Positions 28,319-36,528 of a DNA stretch of 53,861 bases are shown in pieces; positions within the stretch are counted from its first letter, which is position 1; every line of letters begins with the position of its first letter. Location of the stretch: the NCBI GenBank assembly GCA_030622755.1, contig JAUXFT010000008.1, positions 1 through 53,861 of the forward strand, given 5' to 3'. The notes beneath the pieces were generated by a model. It saw only the letters and a list, made by a program, of their open reading frames with translations. It was not told the origin of the DNA and did no database searches. Position numbers and translations under genes: made by a program. The stretch comes from Aestuariirhabdus sp. (GTDB lineage Bacteria; Pseudomonadota; Gammaproteobacteria; Pseudomonadales; Aestuariirhabdaceae).

Positions 28319-30427
28319 TTAACCGATGGACTCCGTTTCAGGCAACTTAAAGCCTGCTACCGACTGGTGCATTTCAGAAGCCATCTCTGCCAGGTTACCG
28401 ATAGAGTTCGCCGTGGCGGTGGTACCTGCAGAAGTCTGCGAGGTGATCTCCTGGATAACGTTCATGGTATTGGATATGTGACCCGCAGAAGAAGCCTGCT
28501 GACGCGCCGCGTTTGAGATGTTCTGAATCAATTCAGACAAACTTTCTGATACCTTCTCGATCTCTTCCAGTGCCACACCCGCATCCTGCGCCAGGTGAGC
28601 TCCCTTAACCACCTCAGAGGTGGTGTGCTCCATCGAAATTACGGCTTCGTTGGTATCGGCCTGGATCGTTTTAACCAAAGCCTCAATCTGTTTGGTCGCT
28701 GCCGATGAACGCTCAGCCAGTCGCTGTACTTCGTCGGCTACCACCGCAAAGCCTCGTCCGGCGTCACCTGCCATCGATGCCTGTATCGCGGCGTTCAATG
28801 CCAGAATGTTGGTTTGGTCGGCGATGTCATTAATCAACGATACGATATCACCGATTTCCTGAGAAGATTCACCGAGTCGCTTGATACGCTTCGAAGTATC
28901 CTGGATCTGTTCACGAATGGTATCCATACCGGTAATGGTATTTTGTACCACTTCGTTACCGGTGTTAGCGATCGATACCGATCTTTCCGCTACCGATGCA
29001 GATTCAGCCGCGTTTGCTGATACCTGGTCGATAGATACCGCCATCTCGTTTACCGCAGCAGAAGCCCCGGCAATCTCTTGCGCCTGGTGTTCGGATGCTT
29101 CAGCAAGGTGCATCGCCGTTGCCTGCGTCTCCTGGGCTGCCGATGCCACTTGTACGGCTGTTTCGTTGATGGTGGTTACCAACGCTCGCAATTGCTCGAT
29201 AGAGTAGTTGATGGAGTCAGCTATCGCACCGGTAAAGTCTTCGGTTACCGTTGCCGATACCGTCAAGTCACCATCCGCCAAGTCTGCCAGTTCATCCAGC
29301 AGTCGCATGATCGCCGCCTGGTTAGATTCGTTTTGACTCGCTGTTTCTACCAAGCGCGTGCGGGTATCACCAACCATGCTTACACCGATTAATACAATGG
29401 CAGCAACCGCTATCAAACCGAATAAAACTGCTGTTTCAGATGACCAGAAACGCTCGGAGTCCATACTGTCAAAAATTTCTGCTAATGCAGACGAGTCTGC
29501 AAGGAGGCGCTGGCTAGAGACAAAAATTTGATCTGATGCTTCACGAACCTGAAATAACTCAGGTGAAGTTTCCAGAATTTCATCGACGCTACCGTTTACA
29601 AATTCAAAGAGTTCGGAGATTTCTGTTAAGCGGTCCAGTGCATCTCCATCTGTTACTGCTGTAATCCGCATTGCCAGATTGCCATCGATCATGCCGTGCA
29701 AGACTCGTCCAAATAAACCAGCATCTCGACCAAAGCTGTCTGCCGCCATCACCGAGTCTTCGGTGCCTTCCAGTACCCGATTTACACTACCTACAATCCG
29801 CTCTGCCAACCATGATTGACGCTGCGCAATAGCAACCTGATCCGCAGGGGCATCATTCTCAAGCAAAATTTCTACGACTTCATCATACTCAACTTGCAGC
29901 TGGGGAATTGTTTCAGCCAATGCCGCCGCCACTTCATGCAGCGATACTACGGTTTCCTCACTCTCAAGAATGGCGTCAGTATTTTTCTTGGTTATATTCC
30001 AGGCCTGCGTTAGTTCTGCAAGCTTTTCATCTGCGACCACAGAACCCATATCAGACAGTGGAGGGTGGGTAACATCCATACTTCCACTGGCGCCTTCCAG
30101 CGTCATGGCGCCGCCATCAGCACCTTCACCACCTAAAGCGGAAGAACCTGACTGCATCATTAAGTAGTGAGACTGGAATCGATCTCTACCGTTACGCAAC
30201 AAATCGAAAGCGTCTTCATTACCGGCTGCGGCCTCCAATGCGTTCTTGGCGATCTGCTGCGACAATACACGCATCTCACCTGAGTGTGCGATAAATTCCT
30301 TATCATAGGTAGCTTGCTGGTTTACGTACCAGAAGTTACCTATCATCCCCACCAAAGCAGCTACCAGCACGACGAAAAGTACCGCTGATAACCGATTTGT
30401 CTGCACGCCTGAATTATTAGACTTCAT
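28319..30427 (-). CDS. pilJ: type IV pilus methyl-accepting chemoreceptor PilJ
   Basis: This is a 702-residue inner-membrane receptor that signals to ChpA through PilI. A transmembrane helix (residues ~13-35, LSAVLFVVLVAALVGMIGNFW) is followed by a long periplasmic region with PilJ-type helices (MRVLSQQIAKNALEAAAGNEDAF). A second membrane helix lies near residue 335 (VLFGLIAVAAIVLIGVSMV). A HAMP-like segment and the receptor hairpin follow, the latter with the strictly conserved tip IVSLINDIADQTNILALNAAIQA and GRGFAVVADEVQRLAERS. The periplasmic part contains a Gly/Ser/Met-rich insert (about residues 97-118) between the helices. The last residues FKLPETESIG lack a standard methyltransferase-tethering pentapeptide. 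Confidence 0.95.
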   Translation of the reverse strand: MKSNNSGVQTNRLSAVLFVVLVAALVGMIGNFWYVNQQATYDKEFIAHSGEMRVLSQQIAKNALEAAAGNEDAFDLLRNGRDRFQSHYLMMQSGSSALGGEGADGGAMTLEGASGSMDVTHPPLSDMGSVVADEKLAELTQAWNITKKNTDAILESEETVVSLHEVAAALAETIPQLQVEYDEVVEILLENDAPADQVAIAQRQSWLAERIVGSVNRVLEGTEDSVMAADSFGRDAGLFGRVLHGMIDGNLAMRITAVTDGDALDRLTEISELFEFVNGSVDEILETSPELFQVREASDQIFVSSQRLLADSSALAEIFDSMDSERFWSSETAVLFGLIAVAAIVLIGVSMVGDTRTRLVETASQNESNQAAIMRLLDELADLADGDLTVSATVTEDFTGAIADSINYSIEQLRALVTTINETAVQVASAAQETQATAMHLAEASEHQAQEIAGASAAVNEMAVSIDQVSANAAESASVAERSVSIANTGNEVVQNTITGMDTIREQIQDTSKRIKRLGESSQEIGDIVSLINDIADQTNILALNAAIQASMAGDAGRGFAVVADEVQRLAERSSAATKQIEALVKTIQADTNEAVISMEHTTSEVVKGAHLAQDAGVALEEIEKVSESLSELIQNISNAARQQASSAGHISNTMNVIQEITSQTSAGTTATANSIGNLAEMASEMHQSVAGFKLPETESIG

Positions 30428-30502
30428 TGTTAATTGGCCTCCACTATGGCCTTTATTTTTTTACGCTGTTTTTGCACTGTCCAAAAGAACTTTCATACCA
30501 CC

Positions 30503-31054
30503 TTATACAGCAACCTGGATAAAATCAGGATGCTGAGCCAAGGCGTATAAACTAAATACCTGCCAATTTTTTTCACGGCGATACTCACCGCTCACAAATG
30601 GTTGTAGGCTTACCGGTATATTTTCTTCTACTTGCGGCTCGAAGCTTTCGGATACAAAATGCTGCATACCAAGCACTTCGTCAACGACTAAACCGCTGTA
30701 TATCTCTTCTTGCTCTACGACCAAAACTCGCCGCTGAGCTCGTCGGGCTATAAGGGGTTGCCCCAGAAAATCTCCTAGATCCATAACCGGCAATAGCCGA
30801 CCGCGCACATTGGATATTCCCTTCACCCAGCTTTTAACACCGGGCAAACGGGTGTATCTAGGCACCGTTAGAATTTCAGAAACCTCACCCAATGGAGCGA
30901 CATAGTTTTGCCCAGCCAGACGAAAACCAATTCCGCTCCAATAAGTTTTAAGCTCGATTTGAGAAGGTAAGCCCTGCGCATAACGAAGGCTTCGTGCAGT
31001 AACATCCTGCAGCAACTGGTAAGCCGTCAGCGCCTTATCTGGTGATCGTCCCAT
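30503..31054 (-). CDS. pilI: CheW-like coupling protein PilI
   Basis: This is a 183-residue adaptor connecting PilJ to ChpA. The CheW fold is evident: GIGFRLAGQNYVAPLGEVSEILTVP, RLPGVKSWVKGISNVRGRLLPVMDLGDFLG and VEQEEIYSGLVVDEVLGMQHF. A ~40-residue N-terminal helical extension precedes it, as in Pseudomonas PilI. It sits between pilH and pilJ, about 20 bases after pilH, in the conserved pilGHIJK-chpABC order. Confidence 0.93.
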   Translation of the reverse strand: MGRSPDKALTAYQLLQDVTARSLRYAQGLPSQIELKTYWSGIGFRLAGQNYVAPLGEVSEILTVPRYTRLPGVKSWVKGISNVRGRLLPVMDLGDFLGQPLIARRAQRRVLVVEQEEIYSGLVVDEVLGMQHFVSESFEPQVEENIPVSLQPFVSGEYRREKNWQVFSLYALAQHPDFIQVAV

Positions 31055-31075
31055 AACGTACTCGCTCTCCGCGAA

Positions 31076-31438
31076 TCAGGACAAAACGCTTTGTAGCGTC
31101 TTCATCAACACGGATTCTTCGATAGGCTTTGTTAAATAATCTTTAGCACCCTGACGGCGTCCCCACACCTTATCAGTTTCCTGATCCTTCGTTGTCACAA
31201 TGATAACCGGAATATGAGCGGTTGCAGGATCCTTGGTTAATTGCCGCGTAGCCTGAAAACCATTCAGACCAGGCATAACAATATCCATTAATACCGCATC
31301 CGGTTTCTGGTCCTTGGCAAGCGCTACCCCATCAGCACCATTGTCTGCTTTAAGCACTTCATGACCATTTTTTTCCAGCATACCCTGTAGCTTCAGTGTT
31401 TCCGTTGGTGAATCATCAACGATCAGAACTCGAGCCAT
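31076..31438 (-). CDS. pilH: CheY-like response regulator PilH
   Basis: This is a 120-residue single-domain receiver. The acidic pocket and phospho-acceptor are present (VLIVDDSPTETLK, PDAVLMDIVMPGLNG), with the Thr in VIIVTTKDQETDK and Lys in YLTKPIEE. In Pseudomonas PilH acts with ChpA on pilus retraction and on cAMP signalling. I start at the ATG at 31438: GGGGGA lies just upstream of it, while the earlier in-frame ATG at 31450 overlaps that ribosome binding site. It lies 71 bases after pilG. Confidence 0.93.
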   Translation of the reverse strand: MARVLIVDDSPTETLKLQGMLEKNGHEVLKADNGADGVALAKDQKPDAVLMDIVMPGLNGFQATRQLTKDPATAHIPVIIVTTKDQETDKVWGRRQGAKDYLTKPIEESVLMKTLQSVLS

Positions 31439-31509
31439 TACTTCCCCCATTTACAACTTAATTACGACCGAACTCGTTAAATTTCCGATGTCGGTATCAA
31501 TATTAAAAT

Positions 31510-31896
31510 TTATTCAGCAGGCACGTACGTGCGGATAGCCCCAAGCAATTCATCTTTACTGAAAGGTTTGGTCAAATATTCATCAGACCCTACAATCCGA
31601 CCCTTGGCTTTATCGAAAAGGCCATCTTTACTCGACAACATAATAACCGGCGTTGACTTAAAATCGCTATTATTCTTGATCAATGCACAAGTTTGATAAC
31701 CATCAAGACGAGGCATCATGATATCTACAAAAATGATGTTAGGGCGGGTATCAGCAATTTTTGCCAACGCGTCAAATCCGTCGATGGCAGTAATTACCGT
31801 ACAACCGACCTTCTTGAGAAGAGTTTCCGCAGTGCGACGGATGGTTTTACTGTCATCAATCACCATCACTTTTAAACTCTCGAAGTTGTCTTCCAT
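31510..31896 (-). CDS. pilG: CheY-like response regulator PilG
   Basis: This is a 128-residue single-domain receiver opening the Pil-Chp operon. Visible are KVMVIDDSKTIRRTAETLL (acidic pair), NIIFVDIMMPRLDGYQT (phospho-acceptor Asp), VIMLSSKDGLFDKAKG and YLTKPFSKDELL. In Pseudomonas PilG is phosphorylated by ChpA and promotes pilus extension and cAMP production. About 310 bases separate it from the divergent gshB gene, and that region should hold the operon promoter. Confidence 0.95.
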   Translation of the reverse strand: MEDNFESLKVMVIDDSKTIRRTAETLLKKVGCTVITAIDGFDALAKIADTRPNIIFVDIMMPRLDGYQTCALIKNNSDFKSTPVIMLSSKDGLFDKAKGRIVGSDEYLTKPFSKDELLGAIRTYVPAE

Positions 31897-32206
31897 ACTC
31901 TTATATGCCCTGTAATCGTTCGATATCGGATTCTCCGACGCTGGAAATTAACCACAGCTGTCGCTTCAAGGAGTGCAGTCAGTATCCGCTCCATCCGATT
32001 GTTTTAACATACATTCATTGAGCAATCTATAAAACAGAGAGTTGTTGACGACAATTCTGCATGGTTTCCATCGCGTTGTGGAATATTGATAACCACAGCA
32101 CAAATGGCAATCACCAAACAGTTCGCAAAGCACTCCCATACCGCTCCCTTTTAGCAGTGTGATTGGTTACACTGCCAGCCATACTAACTGAGCGGGCCAA
32201 CGTACT
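31897..32206. other. divergent promoter region pilG / gshB with a palindrome
   Basis: These 310 bases have no open frame of note and must contain the promoters of both the Pil-Chp operon and gshB. The only clear structure is a perfect inverted repeat GCAGTGT (32154-32160) / ACACTGC (32169-32175) with 8 bases between the arms. It lies about 30 bases before the gshB start and could be a regulator site. The half-sites do not match CRP/Vfr spacing. Confidence 0.5.
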
Positions 32207-33166
32207 ATGAAAGTGCAACTGGGCATCGTGATGGACCCCATCACAGAGATTAATTTCAAGAAAGACAGCTCGCTGGCGATGCTACTTGCCGCCCAGCTTC
32301 GCGGCTGGGAACTGTTTTACATGGAACAACAGGATCTTTACCAGAACTCCGGAGAATCTTATGGTGTTATGCGCCCGCTATCCGTAAAAGCCGATCCTGA
32401 AAGTTTCTATCAGCTGGGGGAGGCCATATCTCGCCCACTTGCCCAACTTGATGTTATTCTGATGCGAAAAGATCCGCCATTTGATAATGAATTTATCTAC
32501 AGCACCTACCTGCTAGAACAGGCAGAACAACAAGGCACCCTGATAGTTAACAAACCACAAAGCCTTCGTGACTGTAATGAAAAGCTATTTGCCACTCAGT
32601 TTCCAGATTGTACGCCACCCACCCTGGTTGCACGTCGCGCCGACCTCTTAAAAGAGTTTGCTGACACTCACCAGGATGTGATTTATAAACCTCTCGATGG
32701 CATGGGGGGCGCTTCCATTTTTAGAGTTAAAGCCGGTGACCCCAATCTGAGCGTAATCCTGGAAACTCTAACGGATCACGGAAAACAACAGATCATGGCG
32801 CAAAAATTCATTCCTGCCATTTCTGATGGCGACAAGCGCATTCTGCTTATTGATGGCGAGCCCGTGCCTTACAGTCTGGCTCGTATTCCTGCGGCCGGTG
32901 AAACCCGTGGGAATTTAGCCGCAGGAGGCCGAGGCGAAGGTCGACTGCTGACCGATCAGGACAAAAAAATAGCCCAACGCGTAGCCCCGACATTACGAGA
33001 AAAGGGTCTGCTATTTGTCGGCATTGACGTTATCGGTGATTACCTTACTGAGATTAATGTCACCAGCCCAACCTGTATCCGTGAGCTCGACAATCAATTT
33101 GGAATTGATATCGGTGGTCAATTAATGGACAAAATTGCGCAGCAACTTGCACAAAAAATCATCTAA
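32207..33166 (+). CDS. gshB: glutathione synthetase
   Basis: This is a 319-residue ATP-grasp enzyme joining gamma-glutamylcysteine and glycine to give glutathione. The start MKVQLGIVMDPITEINFKKD is characteristic. Other landmarks are LDVILMRKDPPFDNEFIYSTYLL, VVNKPQSLRDCNEKLF-type NKPQSLRDCNEKLFATQF, YKPLDGMGGASIFRV (the ATP-binding loop), GDKRILLIDGEPVPYSLARIP and TEINVTSPTCIRELD. Length is typical. It is divergent from the Pil-Chp operon, as in Pseudomonas, and followed by tonB, algH and ruvX in the same direction. Confidence 0.97.
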   Translation: MKVQLGIVMDPITEINFKKDSSLAMLLAAQLRGWELFYMEQQDLYQNSGESYGVMRPLSVKADPESFYQLGEAISRPLAQLDVILMRKDPPFDNEFIYSTYLLEQAEQQGTLIVNKPQSLRDCNEKLFATQFPDCTPPTLVARRADLLKEFADTHQDVIYKPLDGMGGASIFRVKAGDPNLSVILETLTDHGKQQIMAQKFIPAISDGDKRILLIDGEPVPYSLARIPAAGETRGNLAAGGRGEGRLLTDQDKKIAQRVAPTLREKGLLFVGIDVIGDYLTEINVTSPTCIRELDNQFGIDIGGQLMDKIAQQLAQKII

Positions 33167-33271
33167 TGCACGACACAATATTTCTTACTCAATTGATACC
33201 CATTAGCGGTCTGCACTTTCATTTAATTGCTATCCAGCTCCAATCAATAAAATCAGGGCGAATTTTTTAAC

Positions 33272-34150
33272 ATGGCAAACATGCAACCCAAGGCAGGTGC
33301 TGGTGACCGCCTTGCCTTCACCCTTTTTCTCGCGACAGCCATGCATGCGGCTATTGTTTTAGGTATCAGTTTTGATCTTTTTGATCCACCCAATATTAGT
33401 AAAACTCTAGAGGTTACCCTCGCAAACTTTAAAAGTCTGGAAGAAGTAAAGGATGCCGACTATCTTGCGCAAGCCAGCCAAAAAGGAAGTGGCACCCTGG
33501 AAAAAAAAGCGCTCCCCAGTACGGATCAAAAAGCCAGCATTCAGGAAAATCAGATAAAGCGAGTCACCCCTCCACCGCAAACGGCAGCACAGCCTAAAGT
33601 AGTCGAACAAGCAAAGAAAAAACAGATTTCAACCATCAGTAAAGCACCCAGGAAAGCGCCTCAAGCCACACCCAAAAAACCTACTCAGGATAAAGAAAAG
33701 ACAGTAAAGCCACGTAAAAAAATTGACCTTAGTGCCGAAATTGCCAGCCTGGAAGCGCGGCTTTTACAAAAACGGCAGGAGTATGCAAAACGGCCCCGAA
33801 TTCACCGCATTACAGCCGCCTCAACCATGCAGGACAAAGGCGCTTATTACAAAGAAAGCTGGCGCCGAAAAATTGAGAAGATCGGCAATCTCAACTACCC
33901 CGAAGAAGCCCGCAAACGTAAAATCTATGGCAAGCTGACCGTCATGGTGGCATTAAAACCGGACGGTAGCCTAAAGGAGGTCAAAGTATTACGCAGCTCA
34001 GGACAAACCGTACTGGATGATGCAGCCATTCGTATCGTTAAACTTGCAGCCCCCTTTGCTCCTTTTACTCCTGACCTCAAAGATGTCGATATTCTGGAGA
34101 TCATTCGTACCTGGAGGTTTGGTAAGAGTAATGTCCTCTCTAGTAACTGA
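33272..34150 (+). CDS. TonB-family energy transducer
   Basis: This is a 292-residue periplasm-spanning protein. An N-terminal signal anchor (LAFTLFLATAMHAAIVLGISF) carries the conserved membrane His of TonB proteins. Residues ~60-150 form a Lys/Pro/Gln-rich linker, and the C-terminal ~95 residues have the TonB fold (YPEEARKRKIYGKLTVMVALKPDGSLKEVKVLRSSG then ILEIIRTWRF). The position between gshB and algH corresponds to Pseudomonas TonB3, which is linked to twitching motility. No exbB/exbD genes are nearby, so it must borrow a motor. A role in type IV pili rather than iron uptake is inferred from context. Confidence 0.88.
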   Translation: MANMQPKAGAGDRLAFTLFLATAMHAAIVLGISFDLFDPPNISKTLEVTLANFKSLEEVKDADYLAQASQKGSGTLEKKALPSTDQKASIQENQIKRVTPPPQTAAQPKVVEQAKKKQISTISKAPRKAPQATPKKPTQDKEKTVKPRKKIDLSAEIASLEARLLQKRQEYAKRPRIHRITAASTMQDKGAYYKESWRRKIEKIGNLNYPEEARKRKIYGKLTVMVALKPDGSLKEVKVLRSSGQTVLDDAAIRIVKLAAPFAPFTPDLKDVDILEIIRTWRFGKSNVLSSN

Positions 34151-34217
34151 CATTTCTATTGTTATAGCCTCCCTTTAGACCTTGTCTAAGGAGGTATTTG
34201 CCCCAATACTGGATAGT

Positions 34218-34790
34218 ATGAAGAATGTAAATCTGACCAGCCTTCGCAACCAATTCCTGATTGCCATGCCCCGCATGCAAGATCCCAATTTCGTGGATTC
34301 CGTTACCTATATCTGTGAGCATAATGATCAGGGCGCCATGGGTATTGTCATCAACAAGCCGACCGACCTGACGCTGGGCGATGTGCTGGCTCAGGTTGGC
34401 ATAAGTGTCGATAAAGACACCGACCACCAAATGGACTCAGTTTGTGCAGGCGGGCCAGTACAATTTGAACGAGGCTTTGTACTCCATGATTCCGAGCGGC
34501 GCTGGGAATCAACCCTGCAAATTGCGCCCGGAATAAATCTCACAACCTCTCGAGATATTCTGCAAGCCGTCGCCAATAACCAGGGGCCAGAACAAATATT
34601 CATTGCGCTTGGATATGCCGGATGGGGGGCGGGACAACTCGAAAACGAACTGAAAGAAAACGCCTGGCTTACCTGTGACGCAAGCAGTGATATCCTATTC
34701 AAAACTCCGATTCACCTGCGACGTAAAGCTGCTGCAGCTTCTTTAGGGGTCGACTTACAACTGCTCTCAAGTGACGCCGGACACGCCTGA
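34218..34790 (+). CDS. algH: YqgE/AlgH family protein
   Basis: This is a ~190-residue cytosolic protein of the UPF0301 (DUF179) family. Landmarks are LTSLRNQFLIAMPRMQDPNFVDSVTYICEHN, GAMGIVINKPTDLTLGDVL, CAGGPVQFERGFVLH, LGYAGWGAGQLENELKENAWL. In Pseudomonas AlgH influences alginate and virulence regulation, but its biochemical action is unknown. I start at the ATG at 34218 because homologues begin there. A strong AAGGAGG at 34188-34194 is unusually far (about 23 bases) from it. The open frame extends to a TTG at 34182. It is followed at once by ruvX. Confidence 0.9.
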   Translation: MKNVNLTSLRNQFLIAMPRMQDPNFVDSVTYICEHNDQGAMGIVINKPTDLTLGDVLAQVGISVDKDTDHQMDSVCAGGPVQFERGFVLHDSERRWESTLQIAPGINLTTSRDILQAVANNQGPEQIFIALGYAGWGAGQLENELKENAWLTCDASSDILFKTPIHLRRKAAAASLGVDLQLLSSDAGHA

Positions 34791-34791
34791 C

Positions 34792-35223
34792 ATGGCATCC
34801 CACACTCCCCGGCAAATCATGGCGTTCGACTACGGCCTTCGCAATATAGGCATCGCCGTAGGGCAGACCCTTACCGGCACAGCATCGGCTTTAGCCCCCA
34901 TTAAAGCCCGCGACGGCATTCCCGATTGGGACATGCTGGCAAAACTGATTAATGAGTGGCAACCGGACACCTTTATCGTTGGCATTCCTTTGAATATGGA
35001 TGACTCAGAAAGCGAGATGAGTGCTCGCGCTCGAAAGTTTGGTAACCGGCTTAACGGTCGCTATGGAAAACCCTGGATAGGGGTCGATGAGCGCCTCAGC
35101 AGCCGGGAAGCCAAACAACGCGCCAGGGAACTTGGGCACAATGGTAATTACAACGATCGCCCCATTGATGGCCTTGCAGCGCACCTTATCCTCGAAGGCT
35201 GGTTAGCCAGCCCTCATGATTGA
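34792..35223 (+). CDS. ruvX: Holliday-junction resolvase-like protein RuvX (YqgF)
   Basis: This is a 143-residue RNase H-fold protein implicated in 16S rRNA 5'-end maturation and branched-DNA resolution. The first strand with catalytic Asp is IMAFDYGLRNIGIAVG. Others are FIVGIPLNMDDSESEMSARARKFGNRL, VDERLSSREAKQRARELG (conserved DERLSS with Asp and Glu) and DGLAAHLILEGWL. I prefer the ATG at 34792, one base after the algH stop; an in-frame GTG at 34771 inside algH is possible. In Pseudomonas pyrR follows at this point, but here it is followed directly by the convergent pilU. Confidence 0.93.
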   Translation: MASHTPRQIMAFDYGLRNIGIAVGQTLTGTASALAPIKARDGIPDWDMLAKLINEWQPDTFIVGIPLNMDDSESEMSARARKFGNRLNGRYGKPWIGVDERLSSREAKQRARELGHNGNYNDRPIDGLAAHLILEGWLASPHD

Positions 35224-35246
35224 AAAGGGTTCTTCAAACACCAAAC

Positions 35247-36395
35247 TTAGCGGTAAGACGTACCACCAGCATCATCTTCGGTGTCTTGTAATGACAAAGA
35301 GCCCGCCACACCGCTTAGATGATCAGGATCAGATTCCGAGCCCAACTTGATCATCAAGCGCAGATCGTTCGAAGAATCTGCGTAGGCCAGGGCATCTTCA
35401 TAGGTGATTTCGCCGCTATTGTATAACTGATAAAGCGCCTGATCGAAGGTCTGCATGCCCTGCTCAGTGGATTTCACCATCAGCGGTTTAAGCTCGTGTA
35501 CCGCACCCTTACGAATAATATCTGACGCCAGCGGGGTATTTAATAACACCTCAATTACCGCTCTACGGCCTTTTCCATCCGGTGTAGGAATCAACTGCTG
35601 TGCAACAATCCCTTTAAGGTTTAATGATAAATCCATCCAGGTCTGGGCGTGTCTATCGGGTGGAAAAAAGTGAATGATTCGATCCAGTGCCTGGTTAGCA
35701 TTGTTGGCGTGAAGCGTTGCAAGGCACAAGTGACCTGTTTCTGAGAAGGCTACGGCATATTCCATGGTTTCCCGGGTACGCACCTCACCGATCATGATGA
35801 CGTCAGGGGCCTGTCGCAAGGTGTTCTTCAACGCCACTTCAAAACTGTCGGTATCGATACCGACTTCTCGCTGAGAAATAATGCAACCATTGTGCTGGTG
35901 TATAAACTCGATCGGGTCTTCGATACTAATAATATGCCCGGTAGAATTTGCGTTTCGGTGGCCAATCATTGACGCCAATGATGTCGACTTACCGGTACCC
36001 GTACCACCGACAAAAATGATCAGTCCCCGCTTGGCCATCGCCAGCTCTCGAATAATCGGCGGCAACCCAAGAGCGTCCATTTTCGGGATATTGGTTTCGA
36101 TACGGCGCAACACCATAGCAACCAGATTTCGCTGATAAAACGCGCTGACCCGGAAACGACCTACGCCGCGCGAACTCAGGGCGAACTGGCATTCATGCGT
36201 TTCGGCAAACTCCCGGCGCTGATTCTCATTCATAACACCCAAAACTGTTTCCCGGGTTACTTCCGGGCTCATGGCCGCCTTGGTAACCGGCACAATCCGG
36301 CCGTTAACCTTCATGCTGGGTGCGACACCTGCGGTTATAAAAAGATCCGATGCGCCTTTTTCGACCATCAGTTTTAACAGTTTGTTAAAGTCCAT
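35247..36395 (-). CDS. pilU: type IV pilus retraction ATPase PilU
   Basis: This is a 382-residue hexameric secretion-type ATPase that assists PilT in pulling pili back under load. The Walker A is IIFVGGTGTGKSTSLASMIGHRN. The Asp box HIISIEDPIEFIHQHNGC, Walker B TLRQAPDVIMIGEVRTRETMEYA and the His box GHLCLATLHANNANQALDRI are all complete. Compared with PilT it has the typical longer C-terminus (ending SLQDTEDDAGGTSYR). It lies downstream of pilT on the same strand with 133 bases between, and converges on ruvX with only 23 bases between the stops. Confidence 0.95.
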   Translation of the reverse strand: MDFNKLLKLMVEKGASDLFITAGVAPSMKVNGRIVPVTKAAMSPEVTRETVLGVMNENQRREFAETHECQFALSSRGVGRFRVSAFYQRNLVAMVLRRIETNIPKMDALGLPPIIRELAMAKRGLIIFVGGTGTGKSTSLASMIGHRNANSTGHIISIEDPIEFIHQHNGCIISQREVGIDTDSFEVALKNTLRQAPDVIMIGEVRTRETMEYAVAFSETGHLCLATLHANNANQALDRIIHFFPPDRHAQTWMDLSLNLKGIVAQQLIPTPDGKGRRAVIEVLLNTPLASDIIRKGAVHELKPLMVKSTEQGMQTFDQALYQLYNSGEITYEDALAYADSSNDLRLMIKLGSESDPDHLSGVAGSLSLQDTEDDAGGTSYR

Positions 36396-36489
36396 TAGCA
36401 GATTCCATCATTAAATTTATCTTCGCTCAGTTAGCAGGCCATCGTAAATTTTCAGTTATCACTCAGCGGAACATATTAACCAGTAAAGG

Positions 36490-36520
36490 GGGCTGCACTG
36501 CTATAACAGGATTACAGCCC
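36490..36520 (-). promoter_or_regulatory. hairpin between pilT and pilU
   Basis: GGGCTG (36490-36495) and CAGCCC (36515-36520) can pair around a 19-base loop that holds a smaller CTG/CAG stem. On the minus strand it follows the pilT stop by 9 bases and is followed by CCC then TTTACTGG, a poor terminator tail. It may act as a partial terminator or 3'-end stabiliser. Confidence 0.35.
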
Positions 36521-36528
36521 TCAACAGT

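Noticed and set aside
32154-32175. CRP/Vfr binding site before gshB
   Set aside because: TGTGA is present, but the second half is not TCACA at six-base spacing. The perfect symmetry is different from the CRP consensus.
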